A DNA stretch of 64,000 bases from Streptomyces sp. 1-11 (GCF_007176755.1 NZ_BJTV01000016.1:62001-126000), one strand, 5' to 3'. Shown: positions 46,042-56,805, counted from the stretch's first letter. A program made the numbers and translations. Notes: a model not told the origin generated them from the letters alone.

Positions 46042-47546
46042 GCGGGCGCTCCCGGTGGAATGAAAGGCAGTCCTTGCGGCGCGCCCGACTCGATGAGCCG
46101 CCACAGCGCGTCCGTGTCCGCGTGCTGTTCGATCAGGTCGCCGAGCCGGTCGAGCTGCTCCTCGCGCAGCGCGGCGAACGAGGTGGCGGGGGCCGGCACG
46201 AAGCGGCGCCCCGCGGCGGCCGCCACCTCGCGCAGGAAGGCCCGGCGGAAGCCGTCCGACTCCAGCGAGCCGTGCCAGTGCGTGCCCCACACCGAGCCGA
46301 CCCGGCAGCCGTCGAGGAAGGCCTCGCCGCCGAGCACCTCGGCGACCCCGTGATGGATCTCGTACCCCTCGACCGGCTCGCCCAGGGCCTCGCCGGACGG
46401 CCGGGCCAGGGTCTTCTCGCGGGCGAACCGCACTCGCACGGGGAGCATGCCGAGCCCGTCGACGGCGCCGGCGCGCGACTCGACCTCGTCCTCGATGTGC
46501 TCGCCGAGGACCTGGAAGCCGCCGCATATCCCGAGCACCGGGCGGCCCTGCGCGGCCCGGCGCGCGAGCGCGTCCGCGAGCCCGCGCTCGCGCAGCCACG
46601 CCAGCGCCCGCACGGTCCCGCGGGTGCCCGGGACCACCACCAGGTCGGCGTCGGCGAGTTCCTCCGGCCGGTCCACGAACCGCACCACGACGCCCGGTTC
46701 GGCGGCCAGCGCGTCCACGTCGGTGAAGTTGGACATCAGCGGGACGGCGCACACGGCGACCCGCAGCACGTCCTCGCCGGCCGGCGGCGTCACGGCGGAC
46801 TCCCTGACGGCGCCGCGCAGCGAGACGCGCAGCCCGTCCTCCTCGTCGATGCCGAGCCCGTGCCGGAACGGCAGCACTCCGTAGGTGCGCCGCCCGGTGA
46901 GGCCCTGGAGCATGTCGAGGCCCGGCTCCAGCAGGGAGACGTCCCCGCGGAACTTGTTCACCAGGAACCCGGCGACCAGTTCCTGGTCCTCGGGCGCCAG
47001 CAGGGCGACGGTGCCGAAGAAGGAGGCGAAGACGCCGCCCCGGTCGATGTCGCCGACCACGAGCACGGGCAGCCGCGCGCCCCGCGCGACGCCCATGTTG
47101 ACGATGTCCGTCCGCCGCAGGTTGATCTCCGCGGGCGATCCGGCCCCCTCGCAGATCACCGCGTCATACGTGCCCCGCAACTCGGCGAGGCAGTCCAGCA
47201 CCGTGCCCAGCAGCCGCTGCTGCCGGCCGCCGTGGTAGCCGCGCGCGCTCATCTCGCCCACCGGCCTGCCCAGCAGCACCACCTGGCTGCTCTGCTCACC
47301 GCCCGGCTTGAGCAGCACCGGGTTCATCAGCGCGGTCGGCTCCACCCGGCAGGCCTGCGCCTGCATCGCCTGCGCCCGCCCGATCTCGGCGCCCTCGCGG
47401 GTGACGAAGGAGTTGAGGGACATGTTCTGCGCCTTGAACGGCGCGACCTTCACGCCCTGGCGCACCAGCCACCGGCAGATACCGGCCGTCACGACGCTCT
47501 TGCCGGCGTCGGAGGTGGTGCCGGCGACGAGGAGACCGCCGTTCAC
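46038..47546 (-). CDS. cobQ: Cobyric acid synthase CobQ
   Basis: Amidates the b, d, e and g side chains of adenosylcobyrinate diamide; 502 residues. The P-loop-like start is [23 protein letters not shown], followed by [13 protein letters not shown] and [17 protein letters not shown]. The glutaminase Cys lies in [13 protein letters not shown] and the His in GTHWHG near the end. The GTG overlaps the cobD stop. Confidence 0.95.
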
Positions 47547-48487
47547 TTGCCACGTCCCTTCACGAGGAGGCGCGCGCCGGCGGTGACACCGAGCGCGAGC
47601 AGGCCGACCCGGCGGGAGAGCCGTACGGCCCGTTCGATGTCGGCGGCCCGGACGGTCCGCCCGGCGCCGCCGTTGAGCACGGGCCGGTGCTCCACCCGCC
47701 CGGCGTAGGAGAGCGTCCCGCCCAGCCGCACCCCGAGGGCGCCGGCGAACGACGCCTCCACGGGCCCGGCGTTGGGGCTCGGGTGCCTGGCCGCGTCGGC
47801 CCGCCAGGCCCGCACGGCGCCGCGCGGGTCAGGACCCGCGAGCGCGGCGAGCACCGCGGTCAGCCGGGCCCCCGGCCACCCGGCGACGTCGTCGAGGCGG
47901 GCGGACGCCCAGCCGTACCGGCGCAGCCGGGGCGACTTGTGACCGACCATCGCGTCCAGGGTGTTGACGGCCCGGAACCCGAGCAGACCCGGCACCCCGC
48001 CCACGGCGCCCCACACCAGCGCGCCCACGACGGCGTCGGAGGTGTTCTCGGCGACGGACTCGACCACGGCCCGGGCGATCCCGTCGGCGTCCAGCGCCTG
48101 CGGGTCCCGGCCGCACAGGTGGGGCAGCCGCGCCCGGGCCGCCGTCAGGTCCCCGGCCTCCAGGGCGCGCCCGACGGTCCGGGCCTCGCGGGCGAGGGAG
48201 GTGCCCCCGACGACGGCCCAGGTGGCCACGCCGGTCAGCGCGGCGGAGGCGACGGGGGAGCGGCGCACGGCCCGTTCGGCGACGAGTCCGGCGGCCACGG
48301 CGCCGCCGGCGCACACGGCGGTGTGCAGCGCGCCCCAGCCGCGGTGGTCGTGCCACAGCACGCGTTCCACGGCAGCGGCCGCCCGCCCGAACACGGCGAC
48401 CGGGTGCCCGCGGCGGGGATCGCCGAGGAGCAGGTCGCCGAGAAGGCCGGCGGCGGCGCCGTACGCGTAAGCGCGATCGGCACCCAT
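47543..48487 (-). CDS. cobD: Adenosylcobinamide-phosphate synthase CobD/CbiB
   Basis: Membrane enzyme joining aminopropanol (phosphate) to adenosylcobyrate; 314 residues with several hydrophobic helices. [18 protein letters not shown] near the N-terminus, [24 protein letters not shown] and [16 protein letters not shown] are the family motifs. It is the first gene of the seven-gene operon behind the cobalamin riboswitch. Confidence 0.93.
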   Translation of the reverse strand: MGADRAYAYGAAAGLLGDLLLGDPRRGHPVAVFGRAAAAVERVLWHDHRGWGALHTAVCAGGAVAAGLVAERAVRRSPVASAALTGVATWAVVGGTSLAREARTVGRALEAGDLTAARARLPHLCGRDPQALDADGIARAVVESVAENTSDAVVGALVWGAVGGVPGLLGFRAVNTLDAMVGHKSPRLRRYGWASARLDDVAGWPGARLTAVLAALAGPDPRGAVRAWRADAARHPSPNAGPVEASFAGALGVRLGGTLSYAGRVEHRPVLNGGAGRTVRAADIERAVRLSRRVGLLALGVTAGARLLVKGRGK

Positions 48488-48599
48488 CGGCTCAGCCGGC
48501 CGTGGGCACAGGGGCGGTCCTTGCGGCTGTCCTCGATCTGCGGCCGAGCATGGCGATATGTGTCCTCACTCAGGGTGTCCACGCCCTGGTTCGACGAAG

Positions 48600-48745
48600 C
48601 CGGCGGTGAGAGTTCCTGGCTCCCGGGGATCGCTCCCCGGTCACAGTGGCGGGACCGCGCCGGATTCGCACCGGGCTTCCTCTCCTGCCGCCGTACATGG
48701 CCCGGGCAGTCCACCACGCCCCCCGAAGGGCCGTCAACTTGCCTT
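48600..48745 (-). promoter_or_regulatory. Cobalamin riboswitch upstream of cobD
   Basis: Read on the minus strand, the leader contains GGAAGCCCGGTGCGAATCC, then GGTCCCGCCACTGTGACC (the B12 box, 48639-48656), then GGAGCCAGGAACTCTCACCG. These are the core, in order, of the adenosylcobalamin aptamer. Outer boundaries are approximate. It lies about 110 bases before the cobD start and should shut the operon when cobalamin is plentiful. The GC-rich 3' part could hide the ribosome site or fold a terminator. Confidence 0.92.
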
Positions 48746-48802
48746 TGACCTGCGGGGGGAGAGTGTGCTGAGCCCCACACCGGCGCGATCGGGACAGCGA
48801 AA

Positions 48803-48838
48803 AGGCTCCCCGCCGGAACACACACCGGCGGGGAGCCT
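48803..48838 (-). terminator. Strong terminator between pit operon and riboswitch
   Basis: AGGCTCCCCGCCGG and CCGGCGGGGAGCCT form a perfect 14-base-pair stem with an eight-base loop. On the minus strand TTTTCGC follows. It ends the pit/small-protein transcript just before the cob riboswitch leader. Confidence 0.88.
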
Positions 48839-48856
48839 CTTCGGGAACTGCTCAGG

Positions 48857-49084
48857 TCAGGGCTTGGCCACGATCAGGTAGATGCCGTACGCCACGGCCG
48901 CCGCGCACGCGGCGAAGCACACGTAGGCGCCGGTCACGGCGAGCCCGGCGGACCCGCCCTGCGCCGCCGCCCGCTCCCGGCGGGCCAGGCCGTTGACGCC
49001 GAGGGTGAACAGGGCCACCAGGCCCACCGCGAAGGCGAGGCTGACGCCGAAGACGGATCCGATGGCCGCCCAGTCGATCTTCAT
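48857..49084 (-). CDS. Small two-helix membrane protein
   Basis: A 75-residue protein with two hydrophobic segments (VFGVSLAFAVGLVALFTLGV and VTGAYVCFAACAAAVAYGIYLIV) joined by a basic loop GLARRERAAAQGG. It starts 24 bases after the phosphate transporter stop, so it is co-transcribed with it. Its function is unknown; the constant position behind pit suggests an accessory role. Confidence 0.8.
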   Translation of the reverse strand: MKIDWAAIGSVFGVSLAFAVGLVALFTLGVNGLARRERAAAQGGSAGLAVTGAYVCFAACAAAVAYGIYLIVAKP

Positions 49085-49108
49085 GTCGCTATTCCTCCGG
49101 TAACCGGG

Positions 49109-50389
49109 TCAGACGGTGGCGGCCGGCGGGACGGCCGGGGCGGCCGGTGCCGTGACTTCGACGACGGCCGTGGCCGGGCCGCCGGACTGCTCCGGGAAGC
49201 TGACGACCGGACCCTCGCCGAGGGCGGCGGCGCCGGCCGGCGGCGGGGCCACCGCGGCGATCGCGGTGGTCACCACACCGGCGGGCTCGTCGGTGCCGTT
49301 GACGTTGGTGTGGTCGACGACCTCGCGGCGGGACAGCTTCCAGATGACGGCGCTGGAGCCGACCAGGAAGACCGCGACGAGGGCGGTGCCCCAGTCGCCC
49401 AGGCCCGTGACGGACTCGGCGAGGGCGCCGACCAGGGCGGCGGCGGGCAGGGTCAGGACCCAGGCGACCGCCATGCGGGTGGCGGTGGACCAGCGGACCA
49501 CACCGCCCTTGCGGCCCAGGCCCGCGCCCATCACCGAACCGGAGACGACGTGCGTGGTGGACAGCGAGAAGCCCAGGTGCGAGGAGGCCAGGATGGCGGT
49601 GGCGGCGCTGGTCTGGGCGGCGAAGCCCTGACGCGGCTCCAGCTCGGTCAGGCCCTTGCCCATGGTGCGGATGATGCGCCAGCCGCCGATGTAGGTGCCG
49701 AGCGCGATGGCCAGGCCGGCGGAGAGGATCACCCAGGTGGGAGGGTTGGAGCCCGGGGCGATGGCGCCGCCCGCGATCAGCGCCAGGGTGATGATGCCCA
49801 TCGTCTTCTGGGCGTCGTTGGTGCCGTGGGCGAGGGAGACCAGTCCGGCGGAGGCGATCTGGCCGGCGCGGTAGCCCTTGCGGGTGGCCTCGCCCTCGGC
49901 CTTGCCGCCGATCCCGTAGGAGAAGCGCGTGGACAGCATGGCGGCCAGGCCGGCCACGACCGGGGCGGCGACCGCCGGCAGCAGCACCTTGGTGACCAGG
50001 ACGTCGCCGTGCACGGCGCCGAAGCCCGCCGAGGCGACGGTGGCGCCGATCAGGCCGCCCATCAGGGCGTGGGAGGAGCTGGAGGGCAGTCCCACCAGCC
50101 AGGTCAGCAGGTTCCAGAGGATCGCGCCGACCAGGGCGGCGAAGATGACCTCGGGACGGATGCCGTTCTCATCGACGAGACCCTTGGAGATCGTGTTGGC
50201 GACCTCCACGGAGAGGAAAGCGCCCACCAGGTTCAGCGCGGCGGACATGGCCACCGCGACCTTGGGCTTGAGCGCACCGGTCGAGATGGTGGTGGCCATC
50301 GCGTTGGCGGTGTCGTGGAAACCGTTCGTGAAATCGAACGCGAGTGCGGTTACCACCACAATCGCGAGGATCAGCGAGAAGCTTTCCAT
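49109..50389 (-). CDS. pit: Inorganic phosphate transporter, Pit family
   Basis: Low-affinity proton/metal-phosphate symporter, 426 residues with about ten helices. The PiT signatures are duplicated: DFTNGFHDTANAMATTISTGAL in the first half and SLAHGTNDAQKTMGIITLAL in the second. GLPSSSSHALMGGLIGA and LSTTHVVSGSVMGAGLGRK are the paired loops. A long, non-conserved Ala/Pro tail follows. From synteny it corresponds to S. coelicolor pitH2. A PHO box sits upstream, so PhoP control is likely. Confidence 0.95.
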   Translation of the reverse strand: MESFSLILAIVVVTALAFDFTNGFHDTANAMATTISTGALKPKVAVAMSAALNLVGAFLSVEVANTISKGLVDENGIRPEVIFAALVGAILWNLLTWLVGLPSSSSHALMGGLIGATVASAGFGAVHGDVLVTKVLLPAVAAPVVAGLAAMLSTRFSYGIGGKAEGEATRKGYRAGQIASAGLVSLAHGTNDAQKTMGIITLALIAGGAIAPGSNPPTWVILSAGLAIALGTYIGGWRIIRTMGKGLTELEPRQGFAAQTSAATAILASSHLGFSLSTTHVVSGSVMGAGLGRKGGVVRWSTATRMAVAWVLTLPAAALVGALAESVTGLGDWGTALVAVFLVGSSAVIWKLSRREVVDHTNVNGTDEPAGVVTTAIAAVAPPPAGAAALGEGPVVSFPEQSGGPATAVVEVTAPAAPAVPPAATV

Positions 50390-50437
50390 TTACCCAGGCA
50401 ATCGTTCGAGCGTCATTGGCGGGTTGAACGTAGGCAA

Positions 50438-50459
50438 CCTGGGTGAACGGAAGGTGAAC
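50438..50459 (-). promoter_or_regulatory. PHO box (PhoP direct repeats) upstream of pit
   Basis: On the minus strand GTTCACCTTCC is followed at once by GTTCACCCAGG: two 11-base direct-repeat units matching the PhoP consensus. A degenerate further unit (GTTCAACC) lies closer to the gene. The distance to the ATG is about 49 bases. Confidence 0.8.
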
Positions 50460-50460
50460 T

Positions 50461-50737
50461 GGGCCGGGCGCGGGAGTGTCGGGAACGGCGGTCCGGGATT
50501 CCGCTACGGGCCGGCGCCCGGACGCCCCTTGGCCCCTGGCCGCGCGCGAGGCCCCGCGGCGGCCCCCGCGGCCCGGGAAAGAGATTCCGGTCACTCCCGC
50601 CGGCCCGCCTCCCGCCGTGCCGCCGGGACGTCCACGACGACCGCCCGCCGGGCGGTGAACCGGCCCCTGACGTGCTGTGACGGGCGATCCACAGCGGGTG
50701 GCCCGCCCCGCGCCCGGCGGGCTGGCAGGATCACGGC
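50461..50737. other. Intergenic stretch without a recognised gene
   Basis: Beyond the PHO box the gap to the aldolase gene is plain GC-rich sequence. No convincing reading frame, hairpin or promoter was identified. The aldolase promoter should lie toward its right end. Confidence 0.5.
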
Positions 50738-51403
50738 ATGGCTGAACAGCGGCGCGACACGGAAGAGCGGCAGCGGGTCTGGGCGGAACTGGTCGCCACG
50801 GCCCGCCGGACCGTGACCGACGGGCTGGTCGTCGGCACCTCGGGCAACCTCTCCGCACGCGTGGGGGACCTCGTGCTGGTCACCCCCACGGGCGTGCCCT
50901 ACGACCGGCTCACCCCGGCCGACGTCACCGCCGTAGACCTCGACGGCCGGCAGGTGCTCGGCACGCTCGTGCCGACCAGCGAGCTGCCGATGCACCTCGC
51001 CGTGTACCGCTCCACCGGCGCCCGGGCCGTCGTCCACACCCACGCCGTGCACGCCACCGCCGTCTCCACCCTCGTCGATGAGCTGCCCCCGATCCACTAC
51101 ATGACCGCCGCCCTCGGCGGCCCGGTCCGGGTCGCCCCCTACGCGGCCTACGGCACCGACGAACTGGCCGGGAACATGCTCACGGCGCTGGCCGGCCGCT
51201 CCGGCTGCCTGCTGCGCAACCACGGCATGGTCACCCACGGCGCCACCCTCGACCAGGCCTACGACCGCACCGCCCAGCTCGAGTGGATGTGCCGGCTGTG
51301 GCTGACGGCCTCCTCCGTGCCGGGACTGACGCCCGCTCTGCTGACGGAGGCACACATCGCCGAGGCCGGGGCACGCTTGAAGGGATACGGACAACGGAGG
51401 TGA
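50738..51403 (+). CDS. Class II aldolase/adducin family protein
   Basis: A 221-residue zinc-dependent aldolase of the fuculose-phosphate type. GTSGNLSARVGDLVLVTPTGVPY is the substrate/phosphate site. The zinc ligands are HTHAVHATAVS and LLRNHGMVTHG. It cleaves an L-sugar phosphate (fuculose-, rhamnulose- or methylthioribulose-related) to dihydroxyacetone phosphate and an aldehyde; the substrate is unproven. The end overlaps the Shine-Dalgarno (GGAGGTGA) of the hydrolase that follows. Confidence 0.9.
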   Translation: MAEQRRDTEERQRVWAELVATARRTVTDGLVVGTSGNLSARVGDLVLVTPTGVPYDRLTPADVTAVDLDGRQVLGTLVPTSELPMHLAVYRSTGARAVVHTHAVHATAVSTLVDELPPIHYMTAALGGPVRVAPYAAYGTDELAGNMLTALAGRSGCLLRNHGMVTHGATLDQAYDRTAQLEWMCRLWLTASSVPGLTPALLTEAHIAEAGARLKGYGQRR

Positions 51404-51407
51404 CCCC

Positions 51408-52673
51408 TTGTCGTCGCACAGCCATCCGCCCCGTCCCCCGGCCGCCCGGCTGCCCCTGGCCCGGCTGACCCCCGGCCGCCGGCCCCTGCCGTCCGGCCCG
51501 GCCCTCCGGCTGGCCGGTTCCGGCGCCCCCCGTGACACTGGAGCCGTGCGCACCGTCAGAGCCACCGCCGCCGCCCTCGGCGCCGTCCTGGCCGCCGGCG
51601 CGGCCTCCGTCGCCGCCGGCCGGCTGGCCAGCGACGCCGCACTGAAGGCGGCACCGGGCCGGCCGCTGCCCACCGAACCCCGGCTCACCGTGCACGGCAC
51701 CTCCGCTGGGCGGATCGCCCTCACCCGCGACCTGGCGTCGCTGCGCCCCGGCACCTACGGCCTGGCCGGCGACGGCTCACACGCGGTCGTCGGGCCGCTG
51801 CTGGACTCGGCCGAGCACACCGCCGACAGCGTCGTCAGGCGCCTGATACGCGTCACCCACGGCACCTTCGCCCCCGGCGACCCGGTGTGGCTCACCCCGA
51901 ACGTCCACGTCGGCGACCCGGGCACCGCACTCGGCCTCGAACACGCCGACCTCGACGTGCCCGGGGAACTCGGTACGCTGCCCGCCTGGTTCGTGCCCGG
52001 ACACCGGGACGCCTGGGTGATCGCGGTGCACGGCCTCGGCACCACCCGCGAGCACGCCCTGAACGTCATGACGTACCTCCACCGCCGCCGCGTCCCGGTC
52101 CTCGCCCTCGCCTACCGCGGCGACCTCGGCGCCCCGCGCCCGCCGGACGGCCTCAACCACCTCGGCCAGACGGAGTGGCGCGACGTGGACGCGGCGATCC
52201 GGCACGCCGTCCGCTGCGGCGCCGACCGGGTCGTCCTCCTCGGCTGGTCCACCGGCGCCACCATGGCCCTGCGCGCCGCCGAGCACTCCGCCGTGCGCGA
52301 CCGCGTCGCCGGGCTGGTCCTGGACTCGCCGGTACTGAACTGGCAGGCCACGCTGCGCGCCCTCGCCCAGGCCCGGCACACCCCCGACGCCCTGCTGCCG
52401 CTCGCGGTGCGGGCCGCGCAGGGCCGGGCCGGACTGCACGCCGACCGCGGCGCCCACGCCGCCGACCCCGGCCGGCTCGGCGTGCCCACCCTGATCATCC
52501 ACGGCCCCGACGACGTGGTGGCCCCGTGGGAGTACTCCCGCCGCCTCGCCGCCCGCCGCCCCGACCTCATCGCGCTGCACACCGTCGCCCAGGCCCCGCA
52601 CGCGGCCATGTGGAACGCCGACCCGGACGAGTACGAGGAGCGGCTGCGCCGGTTCCTGACCCCGCTGATGTGA
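51408..52673 (+). CDS. Alpha/beta hydrolase with N-terminal signal or anchor
   Basis: A 421-residue hydrolase. TTG 51408 is chosen because GGAGG sits seven bases before it; GTG 51546, which gives VRTVRATAAALGAVLAAGAA at the very N-terminus, is an alternative. The hydrophobic segment there suggests export or a membrane anchor. VIAVHGLGTTREHALN is the oxyanion region, LLGWSTGATMALRAAEHS holds the nucleophile Ser (GWSTG), HGPDDVVAPWE the Asp and APHAAMW the His. Substrate unknown. It is translationally close to the aldolase. Confidence 0.85.
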   Translation: MSSHSHPPRPPAARLPLARLTPGRRPLPSGPALRLAGSGAPRDTGAVRTVRATAAALGAVLAAGAASVAAGRLASDAALKAAPGRPLPTEPRLTVHGTSAGRIALTRDLASLRPGTYGLAGDGSHAVVGPLLDSAEHTADSVVRRLIRVTHGTFAPGDPVWLTPNVHVGDPGTALGLEHADLDVPGELGTLPAWFVPGHRDAWVIAVHGLGTTREHALNVMTYLHRRRVPVLALAYRGDLGAPRPPDGLNHLGQTEWRDVDAAIRHAVRCGADRVVLLGWSTGATMALRAAEHSAVRDRVAGLVLDSPVLNWQATLRALAQARHTPDALLPLAVRAAQGRAGLHADRGAHAADPGRLGVPTLIIHGPDDVVAPWEYSRRLAARRPDLIALHTVAQAPHAAMWNADPDEYEERLRRFLTPLM

Positions 52674-52853
52674 CGGCCGGCGGCGGACTCCGGTACGGCG
52701 CCGGTCCGCCCGCCGCCGGCCGTTCCGCCAAGGGCCGCACCCCTGGCCTGATCCCGCCTGCGGCCGCCCGCCGACCGGGCGCGCAGGCCGGCCCCGTCGC
52801 CCCCTGGGGCATTCCGTTTGGGTTTTCGCACCGTCAACCGGAAGACTGCACCC

Positions 52854-54263
52854 GTGACGTCCCGTATCCCGCGCGACTCCAGGCTTCGACTCGTCCGACC
52901 GCGACCCCTGGCCGCCGCCCCCAGAGCTGTGAACCAGCGACGCCCGCGCCGCCCCGCACCCCGGCCGCCGGAGGGCACCCCCGCCCCGGCCGAGCTGGCC
53001 CGAATGGCGCGCACCGGTCTGGCCGGTGCGGTCCGGGTGGCCCGCTGGGCCGACTCCGCCCTCGGCCCCGGCAGCGACGCCGCCACCGCCGACGGCAAGG
53101 CCACCCTCTCCGACGCGACCGCCGAACGGGCCGCCGCCGGCCTCGGCCTGGACGCCGACCGGGTCCGGGCCGACTGGGACACCGCCCGCCTCGCCGGACT
53201 CATCGAGGTGCACGGGGACAACGCGCGCCCCGGCTGGCGGCTGCGCGCCTGGGACCGCGACGACAGCGCCGTGCTGCGCGGCTGGGTCGCCCTGTTCGAC
53301 GCCTGGTCGCTGGCCAGCCCGGAGCCCGCGGAGTTCGAGCCGGCCGCCGTCGCCGAGGTCGTCTCCGCCATGCCCCAGGTGCTGTCCTTCCTGCAGCTGT
53401 CCGCCGGCCCCGTGCCCGTGGAGCAACTGCTCGACCTGCTCCAGCAGCGGGTCACCGAACTGCGCACCGAGCGCTGCGAGGTCTCCTACGAGCCCGGCGC
53501 CGCCGGCGCGTCGGGCCCCGCGGAGCCCCGGCCCACCGCGGACACCCCGCTCGCCCCGCTCCTGGACTGGGCCCTGACCGCCCTCGCCGCGGTCGGCGCC
53601 CTGACCTACGGCGACGGCCAGGCCACGCTCACCCCGCTGGGCAGCTGGGCGGTCTGGGTCAAGCTGGAGCAGATCTGCGTGGCCGCGCAGAGCCCGGCCG
53701 GCAACATCGAGCAGTCCGCCGAGGACATGCTCCGCGGCTGTGCCCAGCTCCGCCCCAACGCCGCCCGCGCCGAGTACCGCGCCTGGCTCGCCGCCCGCCC
53801 CGTCGGCAGCGCCGTCACCGAGCTGCTCGCCGCCGCCCGCGGCGACGACGCCCTGCTGCGCGGCCTCGCCTTCGAGGCGCTGCGCGTCGTCGGCGCCCCC
53901 GCCGAACCCGAGGTGCACGCGGTCCTGGACGACCCCGCCCTCAGGCCGTACGCGCTGCTGTGGCTCGCCGAGCACGACGGCGTCGACCCGGAGGACGCCC
54001 ACGAGGTCCTCACCCGCGAGGAGGCCACCTGGCTGTGGGTCGACACCGCCGCGGCCGTGGCCGACCACGGCGAGACGTCGATGCTGATACGGCACCTGGA
54101 GGCCGCGGTGCAGCCCACCGTCCCCACGCTGCTGGACGAGGTCCGCGCCGTCGGCCACCCGCGCACCGTGCAGGTCCTGGTCGCCCTCGCCGCCGCCCAC
54201 CCCGACCCGGCCCTCGCCAAGGCCGTCCGGCGGGCCGCCTTCCAGGTGCACACCGGCGGCTGA
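52854..54263 (+). CDS. Conserved hypothetical protein of 469 residues
   Basis: No family was recognised with confidence. GTG 52854 is the most plausible start. After a basic, Pro/Arg-rich N-terminus (to about residue 45) the protein is mainly helical: LARMARTGLAGAVRVARWADSAL, LSDATAERAAAGLGLDADRVRADWDTARLAGLIEV (winged-helix-like spacing), then LLDWALTALAAVGALTY. The last 150 residues read as short alternating helices (VLDDPALRPYALLWLAEHDGVDPEDA), like HEAT-type repeats. There is no signal peptide or membrane segment. It is conserved by position next to the ABC-F gene in Streptomyces as remembered. Confidence 0.75.
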   Translation: MTSRIPRDSRLRLVRPRPLAAAPRAVNQRRPRRPAPRPPEGTPAPAELARMARTGLAGAVRVARWADSALGPGSDAATADGKATLSDATAERAAAGLGLDADRVRADWDTARLAGLIEVHGDNARPGWRLRAWDRDDSAVLRGWVALFDAWSLASPEPAEFEPAAVAEVVSAMPQVLSFLQLSAGPVPVEQLLDLLQQRVTELRTERCEVSYEPGAAGASGPAEPRPTADTPLAPLLDWALTALAAVGALTYGDGQATLTPLGSWAVWVKLEQICVAAQSPAGNIEQSAEDMLRGCAQLRPNAARAEYRAWLAARPVGSAVTELLAAARGDDALLRGLAFEALRVVGAPAEPEVHAVLDDPALRPYALLWLAEHDGVDPEDAHEVLTREEATWLWVDTAAAVADHGETSMLIRHLEAAVQPTVPTLLDEVRAVGHPRTVQVLVALAAAHPDPALAKAVRRAAFQVHTGG

Positions 54264-54275
54264 ACCGGAGCGCCC

Positions 54276-54340
54276 GACCGGCCGGGAAGCGCCGTCGGCC
54301 GCCGCGTCCCGGCGGGCGCGCCGGCGCTTCCCGGCCGGTC
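54276..54340 (+). terminator. Very long hairpin after the hypothetical gene
   Basis: GACCGGCCGGGAAGCGCC and GGCGCTTCCCGGCCGGTC form a perfect 18-base-pair stem around a structured 29-base loop, 12 bases after the stop. There is no T-run, as usual in this genome. Confidence 0.75.
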
Positions 54341-54554
54341 AGCCGCCGGTCCCGGGCGCGAACCGTGCTCCCGGTCCGCCGGAGTGCCGCGGCCCCCGGA
54401 GCCGACCGTCACCGCGACCTCCCCCTTGCCCTGGCCCTGAACCGGCACGGCGTGCGCCACCGTGCCGCCCGCCGTCCCGAGCCCCGCAGCCGCCGCCGGC
54501 ATCCACCGGCAGGCGCGGGGGACGGACCCAGGAAAACCGCTTGCACGGTCCCGT

Positions 54555-54560
54555 TAGACT
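54555..54560 (+). promoter_or_regulatory. Candidate -10 box for a leaderless leader-peptide transcript
   Basis: TAGACT lies seven bases before an ATG at 54567. A transcript starting at the normal distance would begin on that ATG, so it would be leaderless. A -35 element at standard spacing is weak (GAAAAC). Confidence 0.45.
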
Positions 54561-54566
54561 TGGCCC

Positions 54567-54590
54567 ATGGCCATTCTCCTCGCGCATTAG
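54567..54590 (+). CDS. Possible seven-codon leader peptide of the ABC-F gene
   Basis: ATG GCC ATT CTC CTC GCG CAT TAG encodes MAILLAH, ending 59 bases before the ABC-F start. It follows a good -10 box at leaderless spacing. Short upstream peptides commonly control antibiotic-resistance ABC-F genes by ribosome stalling. The segment after the stop can fold (GACG/CGTC and GGCGG/CCGCC pairs). No Shine-Dalgarno is needed if the mRNA is leaderless. Expression is not shown by the sequence alone. Confidence 0.45.
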   Translation: MAILLAH

Positions 54591-54649
54591 ACGGCGGGAA
54601 CGTCCTCAGCCGCCCACCGCCAATCCTCAGTACGCCCTGGAGTCTGTCC

Positions 54650-56246
<1,597 letters not shown>

Positions 56247-56248
<2 letters not shown>

Positions 56249-56376
56249 TCGAAAGTCTGATCCACGGCGTATGGATCATTCGGCCGAGCCGTGATCCATC
56301 ATCTGTGTGAGATCTCCTCGTACCGACGTGTGTCGTACACCGATTTCGCGGCCGATCCCCCCGGTACCAAGGGATC
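56247..56376. promoter_or_regulatory. Cluster of seven GATC sites upstream of gbn
   Basis: GATC begins at 56247, 56259, 56274, 56293, 56311, 56354 and 56373, far denser than chance for a GC-rich sequence. The pair ATGGATCA (56271-56278) and TGATCCAT (56292-56299) forms an inverted repeat, as do GCCGATCCC (56351-56359) and GGGATCGGC (56371-56379). The next gene encodes a GATC-binding protein, so autoregulation is plausible. The hairpins may also end the ABC-F transcript. Confidence 0.55.
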
Positions 56377-56583
56377 GGCCGCCTCGCGTCCCTGACCTGG
56401 CAGTTCGCGGAACCACCCGTTCGGCCGTGTGTCCCCAAGGTCATGGAATCCGGGATTCCGTATGTGGGGATGCGCTCCTGTCGTCACGGCGATGTCTCAC
56501 GGACCTTGCCGAATGGGTGGCCATCCCGCCCCGGAGGGGTGATCATGAGGAGACCAGAGCGCACTTCCCATGAGGAGGCACGG

Positions 56584-56805
56584 GTGGCCGAGACTCTGAA
56601 GAAGGGCAGCCGGGTGACCGGCGCCGCGCGCGACAAGCTCGCGGCAGACCTGAAGAAGAAGTACGACTCCGGTGCGAGCATCCGGGCGCTGGCCGAGGAG
56701 ACCGGCCGCTCGTATGGCTTCGTGCACCGGATGCTCAGCGAGTCGGGCGTCACGCTCCGTGGGCGTGGCGGAGCGACCCGGGGCAAGAAGGCCGCAACGT
56801 CCTGA
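56584..56805 (+). CDS. gbn: GATC-binding nucleoid-associated protein Gbn
   Basis: A 73-residue basic DNA-binding protein. GTG 56584 follows GAGGAGG and gives VAETLKKGSRVTG, matching S. coelicolor SCO1839 as remembered; an upstream ATG at 56545 is a less likely start. The helix-turn-helix is YDSGASIRALAEETGRSYGFVHRMLSE, and the C-terminus is a basic RGRGGATRGKKA tail. Gbn was described as a small nucleoid protein recognising GATC and influencing development and antibiotic genes. Confidence 0.88.
   Translation: MAETLKKGSRVTGAARDKLAADLKKKYDSGASIRALAEETGRSYGFVHRMLSESGVTLRGRGGATRGKKAATS

Noticed and set aside
54541-54546. TTGCAC as the -35 partner of the TAGACT box before the leader peptide
   Set aside because: The spacer would be only eight bases, too short for a standard promoter.
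54339-54587. Possible small minus-strand gene in the gap before the ABC-F gene, including MPAAAAGLGTAGGTVAHAV in another frame
   Set aside because: No Shine-Dalgarno, no recognisable family, and two overlapping frames compete. It may be a remnant, but the evidence is too weak to call.
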